Shown piece after piece: positions 47,389 through 57,754 of a DNA stretch of 64,000 bases. The stretch comes from Nitrosomonadales bacterium (GTDB lineage Bacteria > Pseudomonadota > Gammaproteobacteria > Burkholderiales > Gallionellaceae), in NCBI GenBank assembly GCA_016234685.1, contig JACRAT010000036.1:1-64000 (forward strand), in the 5' to 3' direction. The notes beneath the pieces are model-generated. The model did no database searches and was not told the DNA's origin. It worked only from the letters and a program-made list of their open reading frames with translations. The translations under genes and the position numbers were made by a program. Position 1 is the first letter of the stretch. Every line of letters starts with the position of its first letter.

Positions 47389-49983
47389 TCAGCGACTCAG
47401 CGTGCGCTCCAACTCTTCGATCGGCACGGGCTTGCCGAAGAGATAGCCTTGAAATGCCCGGCAACCGCGCAACTCCAGAAATTCACACTGGGCTTCGGTC
47501 TCCACGCCCTCGGCGATGACGTTCAGCCCCAAGCTCTGCGCCATGGCGATGATGGTCTGCACGATGGCGGCGTCGTTCTGGTCGGTGGTGATGTCGCGCA
47601 CGAAAGACTGGTCGATCTTGATCTGCTCCAGCGGCAGGCGCTTGAGATAGGACAGCGAAGAGTAGCCCGTGCCGAAGTCATCCATCGAAAAGCGCACGCC
47701 CAGCGCCTTGAGTTGCACCATCTTGCTGATGGTGTCTTCGACATTGTCCAGCACCAGACTTTCGGTCAACTCCAGCTTCAGCCGGTTGGGGTTGATGCCA
47801 CTGGCGAACAACACCGACTTCACCTCGTTCACAAAGCTGTCCTGACGGAACTGGCGGGCACTGACGTTGACGGCGATGTTCAGTTTGCTGAAACGGGGAA
47901 CGGTCTGCCAGCGAGCCAGTTGCGCGCAGGCCGTTTCCAGTACCCAGTGCCCTATCGGCAGGATCAGCCCGCTCTCTTCAGCGATGGGGATGAATTGGCC
48001 GGGCGAGACCATGCCCAGCGCCGAATGCCGCCAGCGCAGCAGTACCTCGGCCCCGATGGGTTGGTGCTGAGCATCCACTTGCAGCTGGTAATAAAGCTGA
48101 AATTCACGGCGGGCCAGAGCTCCGCGCAGCGCCTTTTCCAACTCACTGCGCGCTTCCAGCGCGGCCTGCATCTGCGGATCGTAAAAACGGATGGTGTTGC
48201 GTCCGCCCGCCTTGGCCTGATACATCGCAGTGTCGGCGTGGACGAGCAGGTCTTCCTGATTGTGCTGATGCCCGCGAAACATGGTGATGCCGATGCTGGG
48301 AGTGATGTGGTAGTCGTTGTCATCCAGCCGATAGGCTACGCTGAGTGAGGCCCGGATCTTCTCCGCCACTTCTTCCGCTTGCGCCTCGGCTTCTTCGGGA
48401 ACGCTGCTCAGAGTTTCCAGCACCACTACGAACTCGTCCCCGCCCAGCCGGGCGACGGTGTCGCCCTCACGCACGCAGCTTTGCAGCCGCCGGGAAACCT
48501 CGATCAGCATCTTGTCGCCGACGCCGTGTCCCTTGGTGTCGTTCAGGGTCTTGAACTGATCCAGATCGAGCAGCATCAACGCGCCGTGACGCCCGTTGCG
48601 CATACTGACGGACATGGCTTGCTGGATGCGATCCAGCAACAGACGACGGTTGGGCAGGGAGGTCAGCGGATCGAAAAAGGCCAGTTGGCGGATCTGCGCT
48701 TCGGCGCGCTTTTGCTGGGTGATGTCTTCGTAGATGCCAAGGATACCGATCACCTCGCGCTCGCTGTTATGCAGCGGCACCTTGGAGGTACGCAGCCAGA
48801 TGTCGTGTCCATCCGGCGTGGTTTGCGGCTCTTCGTAGCCAAGCCGGGAGATGTTCGATTCCATCACCTCTTTGTCGTCCGCGCGGTAAAGCGAGGCCTG
48901 ATTCTGCCAGCTCATCGCAAAGTCGTCCTTGCCGATCAATTCTTCCGGGCGTTGCAGTCCGGCATCGCGGGCGAACGCAGTGTTGCAGCCCAAGTAGCGC
49001 GATTCCGTGTCTTTCCAGAACACACGGATCGGCGCGTTCTCTAGCACCGTGTGCAACATTTCGTTGGAAGCACGCAAAGCGTGTTCGGTGCGTTTCTGAT
49101 CGGTAAGGTCGATGAAAAAGCTGAAGGTCAGAGACCTTTCCGGCAGTACCACCCGCCTCGCCGAGACTAGGAACGGAAACTGTGAGCCGTCCCGGCGCAA
49201 ACCTGTGGTCTCGTAGACGTTTTCCACCGGCAAACCCTGTGCGCGTTTGTTGATGCGTTCCAGCATCTTTTCCCGACACTGGGGAGCGATCTGTTCGAGC
49301 AGCGGCCTGCCCTGTATCTCGGCAATGTTGTCGAGGCCGAACATTTTCAGATAGACGGCATTCCCGTCCACCGTGACGCCATCGCTAGAAAAGGCCACGC
49401 CGATAGGACACAACTCGATCAAGGCACGCAGGTTTTCCTCGCTCTGGCGCAGCGAATGCTCGATCCGCGCCTGCTGTGCAGCCACCTCGGCCGCATGGGT
49501 GTCGTACTGGCGACACAGGCGCACCGCTTTGGCAAGGTTGGACATCACCGGCATGAACATCTGCGTCAGCGGCATCTCGCTTTCCGGCAACTGCGGCGCG
49601 AGCAGGATGATGACGCCGCAGCCGTTGATCGGCAATCTCAGATAGGCGTTGTAAGTGGTGCCGGAGGGCAATTTCGCCAGCAACTCCGGCGCCTCCTCTT
49701 CGCGTGCGCCATCGCCACGCAACAGGGCTGCGGGTAGGGATAGCGTTTGTCCGACCAATTGGGTCAGTTCGAAATCGCCCACCACGGCACTGAACTGCAC
49801 GTTCAGCATCTCCTCCAGGTGCGGCTGGGCGTCGGGCAGGTCCAGACAGATGAAGCCTGCCGGGAATGAGGTGAAATACAGCAGCCGTTGCAGCGCGCGG
49901 GTGAGCAATGGTTTGAGGCTGACCTCGCCCCCGATGGTCATCGCCATCTCATACAGGATAGGGAGGATGAGCTCTTGCCGCAT
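47389..49983 (-). CDS. GAF-PAS-PAS-GGDEF-EAL c-di-GMP protein
   Basis: 864 residues, soluble. A GAF-like N-terminus (SLKPLLTRALQRLLYFTSFP) is followed by PAS domains at about 215-335 (LIELCPIGVAFSSDGV) and 345-465 (VLENAPIRVFWKDTESRYLG). The GGDEF domain is intact (RLGGDEFVVVLE, GGDEF 514-518) and so is the EAL domain (EVL variant at 646-648, SARQFRQDSF, LELTESLVLDN, DDFGTGYSSLSYLKRL, EGVETEAQ). Both synthesis and hydrolysis of c-di-GMP are possible. ATG 49981-49983 is used, since an upstream extension overlaps the FIST gene, whose stop lies 19 bp before it. Confidence 0.93.
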   Translation of the reverse strand: MRQELILPILYEMAMTIGGEVSLKPLLTRALQRLLYFTSFPAGFICLDLPDAQPHLEEMLNVQFSAVVGDFELTQLVGQTLSLPAALLRGDGAREEEAPELLAKLPSGTTYNAYLRLPINGCGVIILLAPQLPESEMPLTQMFMPVMSNLAKAVRLCRQYDTHAAEVAAQQARIEHSLRQSEENLRALIELCPIGVAFSSDGVTVDGNAVYLKMFGLDNIAEIQGRPLLEQIAPQCREKMLERINKRAQGLPVENVYETTGLRRDGSQFPFLVSARRVVLPERSLTFSFFIDLTDQKRTEHALRASNEMLHTVLENAPIRVFWKDTESRYLGCNTAFARDAGLQRPEELIGKDDFAMSWQNQASLYRADDKEVMESNISRLGYEEPQTTPDGHDIWLRTSKVPLHNSEREVIGILGIYEDITQQKRAEAQIRQLAFFDPLTSLPNRRLLLDRIQQAMSVSMRNGRHGALMLLDLDQFKTLNDTKGHGVGDKMLIEVSRRLQSCVREGDTVARLGGDEFVVVLETLSSVPEEAEAQAEEVAEKIRASLSVAYRLDDNDYHITPSIGITMFRGHQHNQEDLLVHADTAMYQAKAGGRNTIRFYDPQMQAALEARSELEKALRGALARREFQLYYQLQVDAQHQPIGAEVLLRWRHSALGMVSPGQFIPIAEESGLILPIGHWVLETACAQLARWQTVPRFSKLNIAVNVSARQFRQDSFVNEVKSVLFASGINPNRLKLELTESLVLDNVEDTISKMVQLKALGVRFSMDDFGTGYSSLSYLKRLPLEQIKIDQSFVRDITTDQNDAAIVQTIIAMAQSLGLNVIAEGVETEAQCEFLELRGCRAFQGYLFGKPVPIEELERTLSR

Positions 49984-50002
49984 GTTCAGTCCGGTATCCG
50001 CG

Positions 50003-51157
50003 TCACCAAAGGGCAGCGACCAGTGTGGCGTTGTGGAACAGCGGGTAGCCCCACAGTGTGGAGCCGCCGATCTCGCCCAAGGACAGCGCGCCAGCGACTT
50101 GTGCCGCTCCGGTGCGATGAGTGAATTCGCGCACTTCGCTGGTGGCGGCGGGAACGCCCAGATGCATCCGTCGTCCGGCGCAATAGAACAGCAGCACGTC
50201 TTCATCGACCGAACCGCCATTCAGCCCGGCCAGCCCTTGGGTCAGTGCTTCCAGCGTCTGGACGGAATCAACCTTGGGTGAATCGAGCAAGGCCAGCACC
50301 GAGTTCGGCGGCACTTCGCCCACGCAGAACAGCGAATCGTCATCGCCCAGCGCCACCGGGATACGCACCACCACGTTGTGATTGGCGCGCAGGATGCCAA
50401 AGGGAAAATGCACGCCGTATTCGTAGAAATTCTCGCGGGTGACTTCGACACCGTATTGCGCCTGAATCAGTTCCTGATACACGGTGAAGGCTGGCCGCCA
50501 GTCGATCTGGATGATGCGATTGCCCACGGTCGAGGTGGCGTTCATGGTCTGTGGCGGCACGCAGTAGCCGTGTTCGAGGATCGCACCATGATGCCCCGAG
50601 AGCAGCATCACCAGCACACCATCCTGCACGATGCGGGTGGCGTCGAACAAGCAGGGCATGGGCTGGAAGGTCTCGCTGCCGGTGTTCGCACCGACGTAGT
50701 GGACACGGTTCGCCAGTTGCAGATAAAGGGAGTCGAGCAGGGTCGAGATGTTGGGGATTTGCGCATCGACCAGCATGAACAAGCTGGCCTCCTGCCGCGT
50801 ACCGCGCAGATGGGGACGCACGCCTGCGGCGATGGCTTCTGCCGCTTGCATCGCACCGGCATCGCCGGGTTGCAGTCCTTCGTGCAGCGCTACGTAAGGC
50901 ATGGTGTCGAAACGCATCAGCCAAGCGCCTTGCCGGTGGAAGACGCCCTCGGCGATCAGCGCCGGAAAGATGCCGCCGACCAGCGGGATGCCGCGTTCCG
51001 CGAATAGCGCCTGCAACTGCGCGACGGCATCTTTTTCCGCCTCGGGCAGCAAGACCAGCACGCCCATCTCGGGATGGACCGCTTTCCACGCATCCAAGGT
51101 GGTGGCAAGCGCACTCACATCGAGAGTATCGAAATATCTCAGTTTCGTTTCGCTCAT
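50003..51157 (-). CDS. FIST-domain sensor protein
   Basis: 384 residues with FIST_N (LVGGIFPALIAEGVFHRQGAW, FMLVDAQIPNISTLLDSLYL, VGANTGSETFQPMPCLFD) and FIST_C (FPFGILRANHNVVVRIPVAL, LLFYCAGRRMHLGVPA, GALSLGEIGGSTLWGYPLFHN). FIST proteins are thought to sense small molecules such as amino acids and are coupled to signalling outputs. Here the partner is the downstream GGDEF-EAL gene, 19 bp away on the same transcript. Confidence 0.92.
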   Translation of the reverse strand: MSETKLRYFDTLDVSALATTLDAWKAVHPEMGVLVLLPEAEKDAVAQLQALFAERGIPLVGGIFPALIAEGVFHRQGAWLMRFDTMPYVALHEGLQPGDAGAMQAAEAIAAGVRPHLRGTRQEASLFMLVDAQIPNISTLLDSLYLQLANRVHYVGANTGSETFQPMPCLFDATRIVQDGVLVMLLSGHHGAILEHGYCVPPQTMNATSTVGNRIIQIDWRPAFTVYQELIQAQYGVEVTRENFYEYGVHFPFGILRANHNVVVRIPVALGDDDSLFCVGEVPPNSVLALLDSPKVDSVQTLEALTQGLAGLNGGSVDEDVLLFYCAGRRMHLGVPAATSEVREFTHRTGAAQVAGALSLGEIGGSTLWGYPLFHNATLVAALW

Positions 51158-51262
51158 GTCACCCCCAGAAAGAAAAGTCGCTGAGTAATCCCAGCGGCTC
51201 GATGGTAAGAGTCTAGCAGAACTGACCGTGACGTTTGGGAAAGCGATTGTTTGAAAGCGGTT

Positions 51263-52207
51263 TTAAGCAATTCTGCGGGCTTCTTGTGTCGCGCCCAGCA
51301 TTCCGACGTTGGGATGGATGACGATGTGCAGCGGCAGTGTCGTCAACAATCCGGCGTAACGCCCTTTGTCGAGGAAGCTGCGCAGGAACTCGCCGCTCTG
51401 CATCCGGCTCAGTATCTTGGCGGCGATACCGCCCGCCAGATAGATGCCGCCACGCGGCAAGGTCAGTAGGGCGGCGTTGCCGACGTAGGCGCCATAGAGC
51501 GAGACGAACAGGTCCAGCGCCTGCGCCGCGCCCGTGTCTCCGACCTCGGCACGCTGGGTGAGTTGCGCCGCTTCGTCCGCCGCCGGGCCGTCCGTCCTGC
51601 CACTGTAGCGCAGGAAATCATGGATCGCCACGATGCCGGGGCCGGACACTAGGCGTTCCCAGGAGACATGGCCGTAGCGGGTTTGCAGATGGCGCAGCAA
51701 CTCGATCTGCAACTCGTCCGCCGGGGCGAAATCCAGATGCCCGCCCTCGGAGGGGTGTACCGCGTAGCCCTCCCCCTGCCAACTCAAAAAAGCTACACCC
51801 AATCCGGTCCCCGCCCCGACCGCCAGCCGTGCGCCGCGCGGCTGTTCAGTCCCGGCTTGCAGGGTGACGAGGTCGTCGGCTTGCAGCGCAGCGATGCCCA
51901 GCCCCACCGCCTTGAAGTCATTGATAAGCTCGATGCGGGCGATGCCAAAGCGGGTCTGCAATTGGTCGGCATCCACATCCCAAGGCAGATTGGTAAACCT
52001 CACCCGCCGTCCGTCCACCGGCCCGGCCACCGCCAGACAAGCGGCGGCAGGAACTGCCGCGCCGCGCAAGAATTCATCGAGGATGTCACTCAGCGTGACG
52101 TACTGCGCGCTGGGAAAGCTCTGTTGCCGCACGGTAATGCCGTCCCCATCGGATAGTCGCAGCAAGGTCTTGGTGCCGCCGACATCGGCGGAGAGAAAGG
52201 TGGGCAT
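51263..52207 (-). CDS. glk: Glucokinase
   Basis: 314 residues, ROK/Glk type hexokinase. The ATP site SADVGGTKTLLRLSDG, sugar-binding LINDFKAVGLGI, VGAGTGLGVAFLSW and GGIYLAGGIAAKILSRM are visible. It delivers glucose 6-phosphate to Zwf, encoded next upstream on the same strand after an 82-bp gap. Confidence 0.94.
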   Translation of the reverse strand: MPTFLSADVGGTKTLLRLSDGDGITVRQQSFPSAQYVTLSDILDEFLRGAAVPAAACLAVAGPVDGRRVRFTNLPWDVDADQLQTRFGIARIELINDFKAVGLGIAALQADDLVTLQAGTEQPRGARLAVGAGTGLGVAFLSWQGEGYAVHPSEGGHLDFAPADELQIELLRHLQTRYGHVSWERLVSGPGIVAIHDFLRYSGRTDGPAADEAAQLTQRAEVGDTGAAQALDLFVSLYGAYVGNAALLTLPRGGIYLAGGIAAKILSRMQSGEFLRSFLDKGRYAGLLTTLPLHIVIHPNVGMLGATQEARRIA

Positions 52208-52239
52208 GGCAGATAGGTTATAGCAGGTTACGAGTAGTG

Positions 52240-52284
52240 AGGCTTGTGACTAGCGCAGGGCTACCCGCTACCAGCCACAAGCTG
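52240..52284. repeat. Imperfect inverted repeat between zwf and glk
   Basis: Arms around ggcttgtgactagcg (52240-52254) and cgctaccagccacaagct (52266-52283) pair with a few mismatches. A related sequence (gctgctagccacgagc) lies at about 60336-60352. It may act as a hairpin between the two genes. Confidence 0.5.
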
Positions 52285-52289
52285 CGAGC

Positions 52290-53795
52290 TTAGTACGCTT
52301 GCAGGTTCGCCCCATCCACACCCAGCGAATGACGCCAGAACTGATCTTCGCGGTCGAACAGGCGGTAAGTGCCGCGTGGTCCCCATGTCCCGGCGGCGTA
52401 GGTGTTGATGAAATCGCGCTCCATCGACCATACCTTGAGCACCGGATCGACCACGCGCCAAGCCCACTCGACCTCGTCGTAGCGCAGGAACATCGAGTGA
52501 TCGCCCTGCATCACGTCGAGCAGCAGACCCTCGTAAGCATCGTGGTCTTCGTCGCTGCCCTTGCGGTAGGAGGCGTCCAAACTGATGGTGCGGGTATTCA
52601 GATCCAGCCCCGGCACTTTGACGTGCATCTCCATCTTCAGACAGTCGTTGGGCTGAATGCCCAGCAGCAGCCAGTTCGGGTGAGACGGTTCGTGGCGGGT
52701 GGCACGGAACAAGTCTTGCGGCGGGTGCTTGAAGCGGATGCAGATCGCCGAGGCAGTCTCGGCCATACGCTTACCGGTGCGCAGATAGAACGGCACACCC
52801 GCCCAGCGCCAGTTATCCACGAACAGCTTCATCGCGGCGTAAGTTTCGGTGACGCTGTCTTCCGCCACGCCAGCCTCCTCGCGGTAGCCGGGAACCGGTT
52901 GCCCGGCGATCTGTCCGCTGACGTACTGAGCGCGGAAGGAGTGCGCATTGACCGCGCTCTGGGTGATGGGACGCACCGCTTTCAGCACCTTCACCTTCTC
53001 GTCGCGCAGATGTTCGGCGGACATGCTGACCGGCGGCTCCATCGCCACCAGCGTGAACAGTTGCAACAGATGGCTCTGGATCATGTCGCGCAGCGCGCCT
53101 GCACCTTCGTAATAATCGGCGCGACCTTCCACTCCCAGCGTCTCGGAGTGGGTGATCTGCACATGGTCGATGTAGTTGCGGTTCCACAGCGGCTCCAACA
53201 GCAGGTTGGCAAAGCGGAACACCATGATGTTCTGCACCGTGCCTTTGCCGACGTAGTGGTCGATGCGGTAGATCTGCGGCTCGTTGAGGTGGCGGTAGAG
53301 CGTCTGTTGCAGCGATTGCGCGGAGAGCAGGTCGGAGCCGAACGGTTTTTCGATCACCACGCGCCGCCAGCCGGATTGCTCCTTGAGCAGGCCGACACTG
53401 CTTAGCTTCTCGATGATGCGCGGAAACTCGGTCGGGCGCACCGCCATGTAATAGGCGATATTGGAGGGGAAGGTCGAGCTGTCATCCAGCCGCTGCTTGA
53501 GCTTCTCATAAGCCTGTTCGTCGCCGGGCAGGATGGTCTGGTAATGCAGTCGGGCGAAGAAACGAGCCTCGGCGGCGGCGTTGAGCCCGTCCGGGAACAG
53601 CGGGCGCAGCATCGTACCGACTTCGGCCACCCACTCTTCGCGGCTGCGCGGTTCGATGCCGCAACCGAGGATCGCCATCCCGGCGGGCAGTCGCCCGGCC
53701 AGATCCAGCCGGTACAGGGCGGGGATCAGCTTGCGGCGCGACAGATTGCCCGCCGCGCCGAAGATGGCCAGCGTACAAGGTTCCAGCGTCTTCAT
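52290..53795 (-). CDS. zwf: Glucose-6-phosphate 1-dehydrogenase
   Basis: 501 residues. It oxidises glucose 6-phosphate to 6-phosphogluconolactone. NADP-binding [29 protein letters not shown] and the substrate motif [14 protein letters not shown], then [13 protein letters not shown], are present. ATG 53793-53795 overlaps the gnd stop by 4 bp, indicating translational coupling. Confidence 0.97.
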   Translation of the reverse strand: MKTLEPCTLAIFGAAGNLSRRKLIPALYRLDLAGRLPAGMAILGCGIEPRSREEWVAEVGTMLRPLFPDGLNAAAEARFFARLHYQTILPGDEQAYEKLKQRLDDSSTFPSNIAYYMAVRPTEFPRIIEKLSSVGLLKEQSGWRRVVIEKPFGSDLLSAQSLQQTLYRHLNEPQIYRIDHYVGKGTVQNIMVFRFANLLLEPLWNRNYIDHVQITHSETLGVEGRADYYEGAGALRDMIQSHLLQLFTLVAMEPPVSMSAEHLRDEKVKVLKAVRPITQSAVNAHSFRAQYVSGQIAGQPVPGYREEAGVAEDSVTETYAAMKLFVDNWRWAGVPFYLRTGKRMAETASAICIRFKHPPQDLFRATRHEPSHPNWLLLGIQPNDCLKMEMHVKVPGLDLNTRTISLDASYRKGSDEDHDAYEGLLLDVMQGDHSMFLRYDEVEWAWRVVDPVLKVWSMERDFINTYAAGTWGPRGTYRLFDREDQFWRHSLGVDGANLQAY

Positions 53796-54739
53796 TTCGC
53801 GCCCCCCTCACTCCCCGCCCCGCTCCCGGAGGGCGAGGGGAGTACAGCATGGCCGCCGAACGCATTGCGCATGGTCGAGAGCAGGCGGTTGGCGTAGCCG
53901 GTCTGGTCCTGGCTGGCGAAGCGCATCTGCAAGGCCAGCGTCAGCACGGGTGCGGGCACGCCCTGATCGACCGCTTCCACCACAGTCCAGCGGCCTTCGC
54001 CGGAATCCGACACGTAAGGCGCGATGTTGTCCAGCTTCTGATCGTGCGCCAGCGCTTCGGCGGTAAGGTCGAGCAACCAGCTACGCACCACCGAGCTATG
54101 TCGCCACAACTCAGTGATCTGCGCCAGATCGAGGTTGAACTCTTCCTTGCCGCGCAGCAGATCCAGCCCCTCGGCGTAAGCCTGCATCATGCCGTACTCG
54201 ATGCCGTTGTGGATCATCTTGGTGAAGTGGCCGGAGCCGATCGGGCCGACGTGCGCCCAGCCGCGATCCGATGCAGGGGCCAAGGCTTGCAGGACGGGCT
54301 TCATCACCACCGCGACTTCCGCCGTCGCCCCCACCATCAGGCAGTAGCCGTTGTCCAAGCCCCACACGCCGCCGGAGGTGCCGGAATCCATGAAGCCGAT
54401 GCCGCGTTCGGCCAGCCAGGCGCCGCGCCGCTGACTATCGTGATAGTTGGAGTTGCCGCCGTCCACCACGATGTCGCCGAGCGAGAGCATCCCCGCCAGC
54501 GCCTCGATCTGCTGCTCGGTCGGCGCGCCGGAAGGCAGCATCAGCCAGACCACGCGCGGCGCCTGCAACTGCGCGACGGCGTCGGCAACCGAAGTCGCCG
54601 CCAACATGCCTGACTCGGTCGCCAGTTGCGCCACGACTTCGGTCGAGCGGTCATACCCTACCACCTCGATGCCGCCACGCCGCAAACGACGCACCATATT
54701 CCCGCCCATTTTTCCCAATCCGATCATTGCCAAACGCAT
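53792..54739 (-). CDS. gnd: 6-phosphogluconate dehydrogenase, decarboxylating (short form)
   Basis: 315 residues, the shorter form of 6PGDH that lacks the long C-terminal helices. Rossmann [66 protein letters not shown] and the catalytic Lys-x-x-Asn in [18 protein letters not shown] are clear. The last ~15 residues ([16 protein letters not shown]) come from a dispersed repeat at 53801-53842. The gene is divergent from pgl. Confidence 0.95.
   Translation of the reverse strand: MRLAMIGLGKMGGNMVRRLRRGGIEVVGYDRSTEVVAQLATESGMLAATSVADAVAQLQAPRVVWLMLPSGAPTEQQIEALAGMLSLGDIVVDGGNSNYHDSQRRGAWLAERGIGFMDSGTSGGVWGLDNGYCLMVGATAEVAVVMKPVLQALAPASDRGWAHVGPIGSGHFTKMIHNGIEYGMMQAYAEGLDLLRGKEEFNLDLAQITELWRHSSVVRSWLLDLTAEALAHDQKLDNIAPYVSDSGEGRWTVVEAVDQGVPAPVLTLALQMRFASQDQTGYANRLLSTMRNAFGGHAVLPSPSGSGAGSEGGAK
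53801..53842. repeat. Dispersed repeat forming the 3' end of gnd
   Basis: The sequence cccccctcactccccgcccc, then ctcccggagggcgagggg, belongs to the palindromic family inside cbbO. It supplies the Ser/Gly-rich end of the gnd product and lies directly before the zwf start. Confidence 0.7.
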
Positions 54740-54840
54740 TTTGTCCTCCCGGTTTCGACGTAGAATGCAGCCATTCTAACCGGACTGCGATGTGTGTTCG
54801 TTACTTTCACGCCAGTAAAAATCTTCAGGTGAGATACCTC

Positions 54841-55533
54841 ATGGATGTTCCTCAAATCTGCCATTGGCATGGCTACGAAACTACTGCCGCGCTTGAGCGA
54901 TCCGCCGTGTGCGCGATTCTGGAAACGGCTGAATCAGCCATCCGACAACGTGGGGATTTTCATCTGGTGCTGGCGGGCGGGACCACGCCGCGCCGGGTGT
55001 ATGCTGCGCTGAGTCAATCTCCTGCCAATTGGGGGCACTGGCACATCTATTTTGGTGACGAGCGTTGCTTGCCACCCGCCCACGCCGAGCGCAACAGCCA
55101 GATGGCGCACGAGTCCTGGCTGACACACGTCGCCATCCCTGCGACGAACATCCATACCATTTCCGCCGAGTTGGGCGCACGGGAGGCCGCCCAACGCTAC
55201 GCGGCGAAGCTGGCGTCGGTCGGCGAGTTCGATCTGGTGCTGCTGGGTTTGGGCGAAGATGGCCACACGGCCAGCTTATTCCCCGGCCACGAGGCGGGCG
55301 AGGCTGCGGATGCGCCCGATGCCTTGGCCGTGTTCGATGCACCCAAGCCTCCGCCCGAGCGCGTCTCACTTTCGGCTCATCGTTTGAGTTATGCCAAACG
55401 CATCGTGTTTTTGGTGACGGGTGCGGGCAAACACCCGGCAGTGCAGGCTTGGCGCAACGGTGAACTGATCCCCGCCGCCCGTATCACGCCACCGCAGGGA
55501 GTGGAGATATGGCTAGAGCAATCCTTGCTCTAG
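54841..55533 (+). CDS. pgl: 6-phosphogluconolactonase
   Basis: 230 residues, DevB-type. Motifs HLVLAGGTTPRRVYAALSQ, WHIYFGDERCLPPAHAERNS, FDLVLLGLGEDGHTASLFPG and VFLVTGAGKHPAVQAW are diagnostic. ATG 54841 starts MDVPQICHWHGYE; the frame continues upstream without conservation. It is divergent from gnd, so the three oxidative pentose-phosphate enzymes form one locus. Confidence 0.95.
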   Translation: MDVPQICHWHGYETTAALERSAVCAILETAESAIRQRGDFHLVLAGGTTPRRVYAALSQSPANWGHWHIYFGDERCLPPAHAERNSQMAHESWLTHVAIPATNIHTISAELGAREAAQRYAAKLASVGEFDLVLLGLGEDGHTASLFPGHEAGEAADAPDALAVFDAPKPPPERVSLSAHRLSYAKRIVFLVTGAGKHPAVQAWRNGELIPAARITPPQGVEIWLEQSLL

Positions 55534-55540
55534 CGTCGAA

Positions 55541-56641
55541 CTACTTGGCGTTCCGCTGAGGCTCACTGAGTTCGATCACACCACCGCCCAGACACACCGC
55601 TCCGTCGTATACCACCACCGACTGCCCCGGCGTGACCGCCCACTGCGCTTCGGGGAAGTGGAAGTGCGGCTGGCCTTGCGCGGTGAGGGCGATGCGGCAG
55701 GCCGCATCTTGCTGGCGATAGCGCGTCTTGGCAGAGTAATCTCGGGCAAGGTCGGGTGCGCTGCCTGCGATCCAGTGCATGTCCAGCGCAGACAGATCGT
55801 GCGCTTGCAGCGCTGGGTGGTCGTGACCCTGCACCACGATCAAGCGGTTGTTCGCCATGTCCTTGGCGGCGACGAACCACGGCTCACCGCTGGAATCTTT
55901 GCCACCGCCGATGCCCAAGCCTTGGCGCTGACCGAGGGTGTAGAACGACAATCCCTGATGCGTGCCGACCTTTTTGCCCTCCGGGGTGAGCATGTCACCC
56001 GGCTGAGTCGGCAGATAGCGATTGAGGAATTCGCGGAACGGGCGTTCGCCGATGAAGCAGATGCCGGTGCTGTCCTTCTTGGCGTGGTTGTGCAGGCCGT
56101 GTTCGCGGGCGATGGCGCGCACCTGCGACTTGAGCAGATGTCCCAACGGGAACATCGAGCGCGACAACTGCGCCTGATTCAGCCTATGCAGGAAGTAGCT
56201 CTGATCCTTGCTGGCATCGTCCGCCTTGAGCAACTGGAACAGGCCGTCCACCTCGCGCACCTGCGCGTAATGGCCGGTGGCGATGGCGTCCGCGCCCAAC
56301 GCGATGGCGTGGTCGAGGAAGGCCTTGAACTTGATCTCGGAATTGCACAGGATGTCGGGGTTGGGCGTGCGTCCGGCTTGGTATTCGCGCAGGAAATAGC
56401 TGAACACGCGATCCTTGTACTCCTTGGCGAAATTCACCGCCTCGATGGGAATGCCGATCTGGTCGGCCGCCGACACCGCGTCGATCAAGTCTTGCCGCGA
56501 CGAGCAATACTCGGAGTTGTCGTCATCCTCCCAGTTCTTCATGAACAGGCCGGTGACTTGGTAGCCCTGCCGCTTGAGCAACAACGCGGTGACGGTGGAA
56601 TCCACCCCGCCGGACATGCCGACGACGACGTGCTTATTCAT
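55541..56641 (-). CDS. mnmA: tRNA-specific 2-thiouridylase
   Basis: 366 residues. It thiolates U34 of tRNA for Lys, Glu and Gln. ATP pyrophosphatase P-loop [17 protein letters not shown], catalytic Cys in [19 protein letters not shown], persulphide Cys in [19 protein letters not shown] and the C-terminal barrel are present. It overlaps the Nudix gene by 8 bp. Confidence 0.97.
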   Translation of the reverse strand: MNKHVVVGMSGGVDSTVTALLLKRQGYQVTGLFMKNWEDDDNSEYCSSRQDLIDAVSAADQIGIPIEAVNFAKEYKDRVFSYFLREYQAGRTPNPDILCNSEIKFKAFLDHAIALGADAIATGHYAQVREVDGLFQLLKADDASKDQSYFLHRLNQAQLSRSMFPLGHLLKSQVRAIAREHGLHNHAKKDSTGICFIGERPFREFLNRYLPTQPGDMLTPEGKKVGTHQGLSFYTLGQRQGLGIGGGKDSSGEPWFVAAKDMANNRLIVVQGHDHPALQAHDLSALDMHWIAGSAPDLARDYSAKTRYRQQDAACRIALTAQGQPHFHFPEAQWAVTPGQSVVVYDGAVCLGGGVIELSEPQRNAK

Positions 56642-57080
56642 AATGGGTAATCAAATCGAGCGGGTAGCGTTTGCCCGCCAGATAGTCTTCCACGCAGCGC
56701 AAGATCAACGGGCTGCGATGGCGATCTTGCGTCGCGCGGATCTCGTCCAGCGTCATCCACACCGCGCGCACAATGCCGCAGTCTAGCTTGCGCTCGGGAT
56801 GATGCGCCAAAATCTTGCCGCAAAAGGCAAAGCGCAGATAGGTCGTCGCGCCGTCCGACGTGGGCCAGCGGTAGATGCCGATGAGATGCTGCGGCTCGAA
56901 CTCGTAGGCAGACTCTTCCAGCACTTCGCGCGCGGCTCCGGCAGCCAGCGTCTCCCCCGGCTCCCAGTGCCCGGCAGGTTGATTGAAGCGCAAGCCCTGC
57001 GAGGTCTCTTCCTCGACCAACAAAAATTTGCCATCCTGTTCGAGGATGGCGGCGACGGTGACGTTGGGCTTCCAGATCAT
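56634..57080 (-). CDS. Nudix hydrolase (NudJ/phosphatase-like)
   Basis: 148 residues. The Nudix box [20 protein letters not shown] fits G-x5-E-x7-REUxEE, followed by [18 protein letters not shown] before the box and a location next to mnmA resemble NudJ, which hydrolyses thiamine or nucleoside pyrophosphates. Substrate is not determined by the sequence. Confidence 0.92.
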   Translation of the reverse strand: MIWKPNVTVAAILEQDGKFLLVEEETSQGLRFNQPAGHWEPGETLAAGAAREVLEESAYEFEPQHLIGIYRWPTSDGATTYLRFAFCGKILAHHPERKLDCGIVRAVWMTLDEIRATQDRHRSPLILRCVEDYLAGKRYPLDLITHYE

Positions 57081-57188
57081 GGCTCGACGATGAAAATTGA
57101 AAAGGCGGGAGATACCCCCGCCTGTATTGTACTACTGCCGCCCGCGTTGGCGGCGTTGGCGCATCTGGCTAGGGCGTGTTAACACGCC

Positions 57189-57566
57189 TTAGTAACTGGT
57201 CTTGCGGCCCTCGATGACCGGCATACCGTCGCCGCCGATGAAGGTCCAGATCAGTCTGGCGACGCTCTCTGTCGCGATCACGGTGTGGTGATTGTTCGAT
57301 ACGGCGAGTTTTGCACGCAACTCCCGGCGCACCGCAGGCAGGCCGGTCAGATCGAAAACGATGTCCAATTCGTCGCCCAAGGCGATCAGCTGGTCGATAT
57401 CCACTAGGCGGATATTGGCCGCAACGGCCTGCGCCTTGCCCGGTGTCTCTCCCGTTTCTGCCACGCATACCAGATTGATCCCTGAATCCGCTTTGAGCAG
57501 CACCCCGCTCAAAAACACCGAACCCACCCTGCCCAAGCCAACGATAGCGATATTTTGTTGTTCCAT
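57189..57566 (-). CDS. Short Rossmann-fold NAD(P)-binding protein
   Basis: 125 residues. A clear dinucleotide-binding start (QNIAIVGLGRVGSVFLSGVL), then LVCVAETGETPGKAQA, LDIVFDLTGLPAVRRELRA, and an end with TVIATESVARLIWTFIGG. It covers only the N-terminal nucleotide-binding half of homoserine-dehydrogenase-like oxidoreductases; no catalytic domain follows. ATG 57564-57566 has AGGGGGACGT upstream. It may be a nucleotide-sensing domain or a truncated enzyme. Confidence 0.75.
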   Translation of the reverse strand: MEQQNIAIVGLGRVGSVFLSGVLLKADSGINLVCVAETGETPGKAQAVAANIRLVDIDQLIALGDELDIVFDLTGLPAVRRELRAKLAVSNNHHTVIATESVARLIWTFIGGDGMPVIEGRKTSY

Positions 57567-57754
57567 ACGTCCCCCTGTGATTAAGACAGCCCCAAACGAA
57601 GCGGCAGTATATACCTCTGATTTGCCGTCCGACATCAGAGCTGCCCGCCATGCCAACGATTCGCTCCCCGATTCTGTCGATTCGTCGCAAAGCGGTTGGG
57701 GCACCGATAGCGGCGGCTTAAAGTGCCGCCATCGAAATCAGCCAAGGAATCGCG

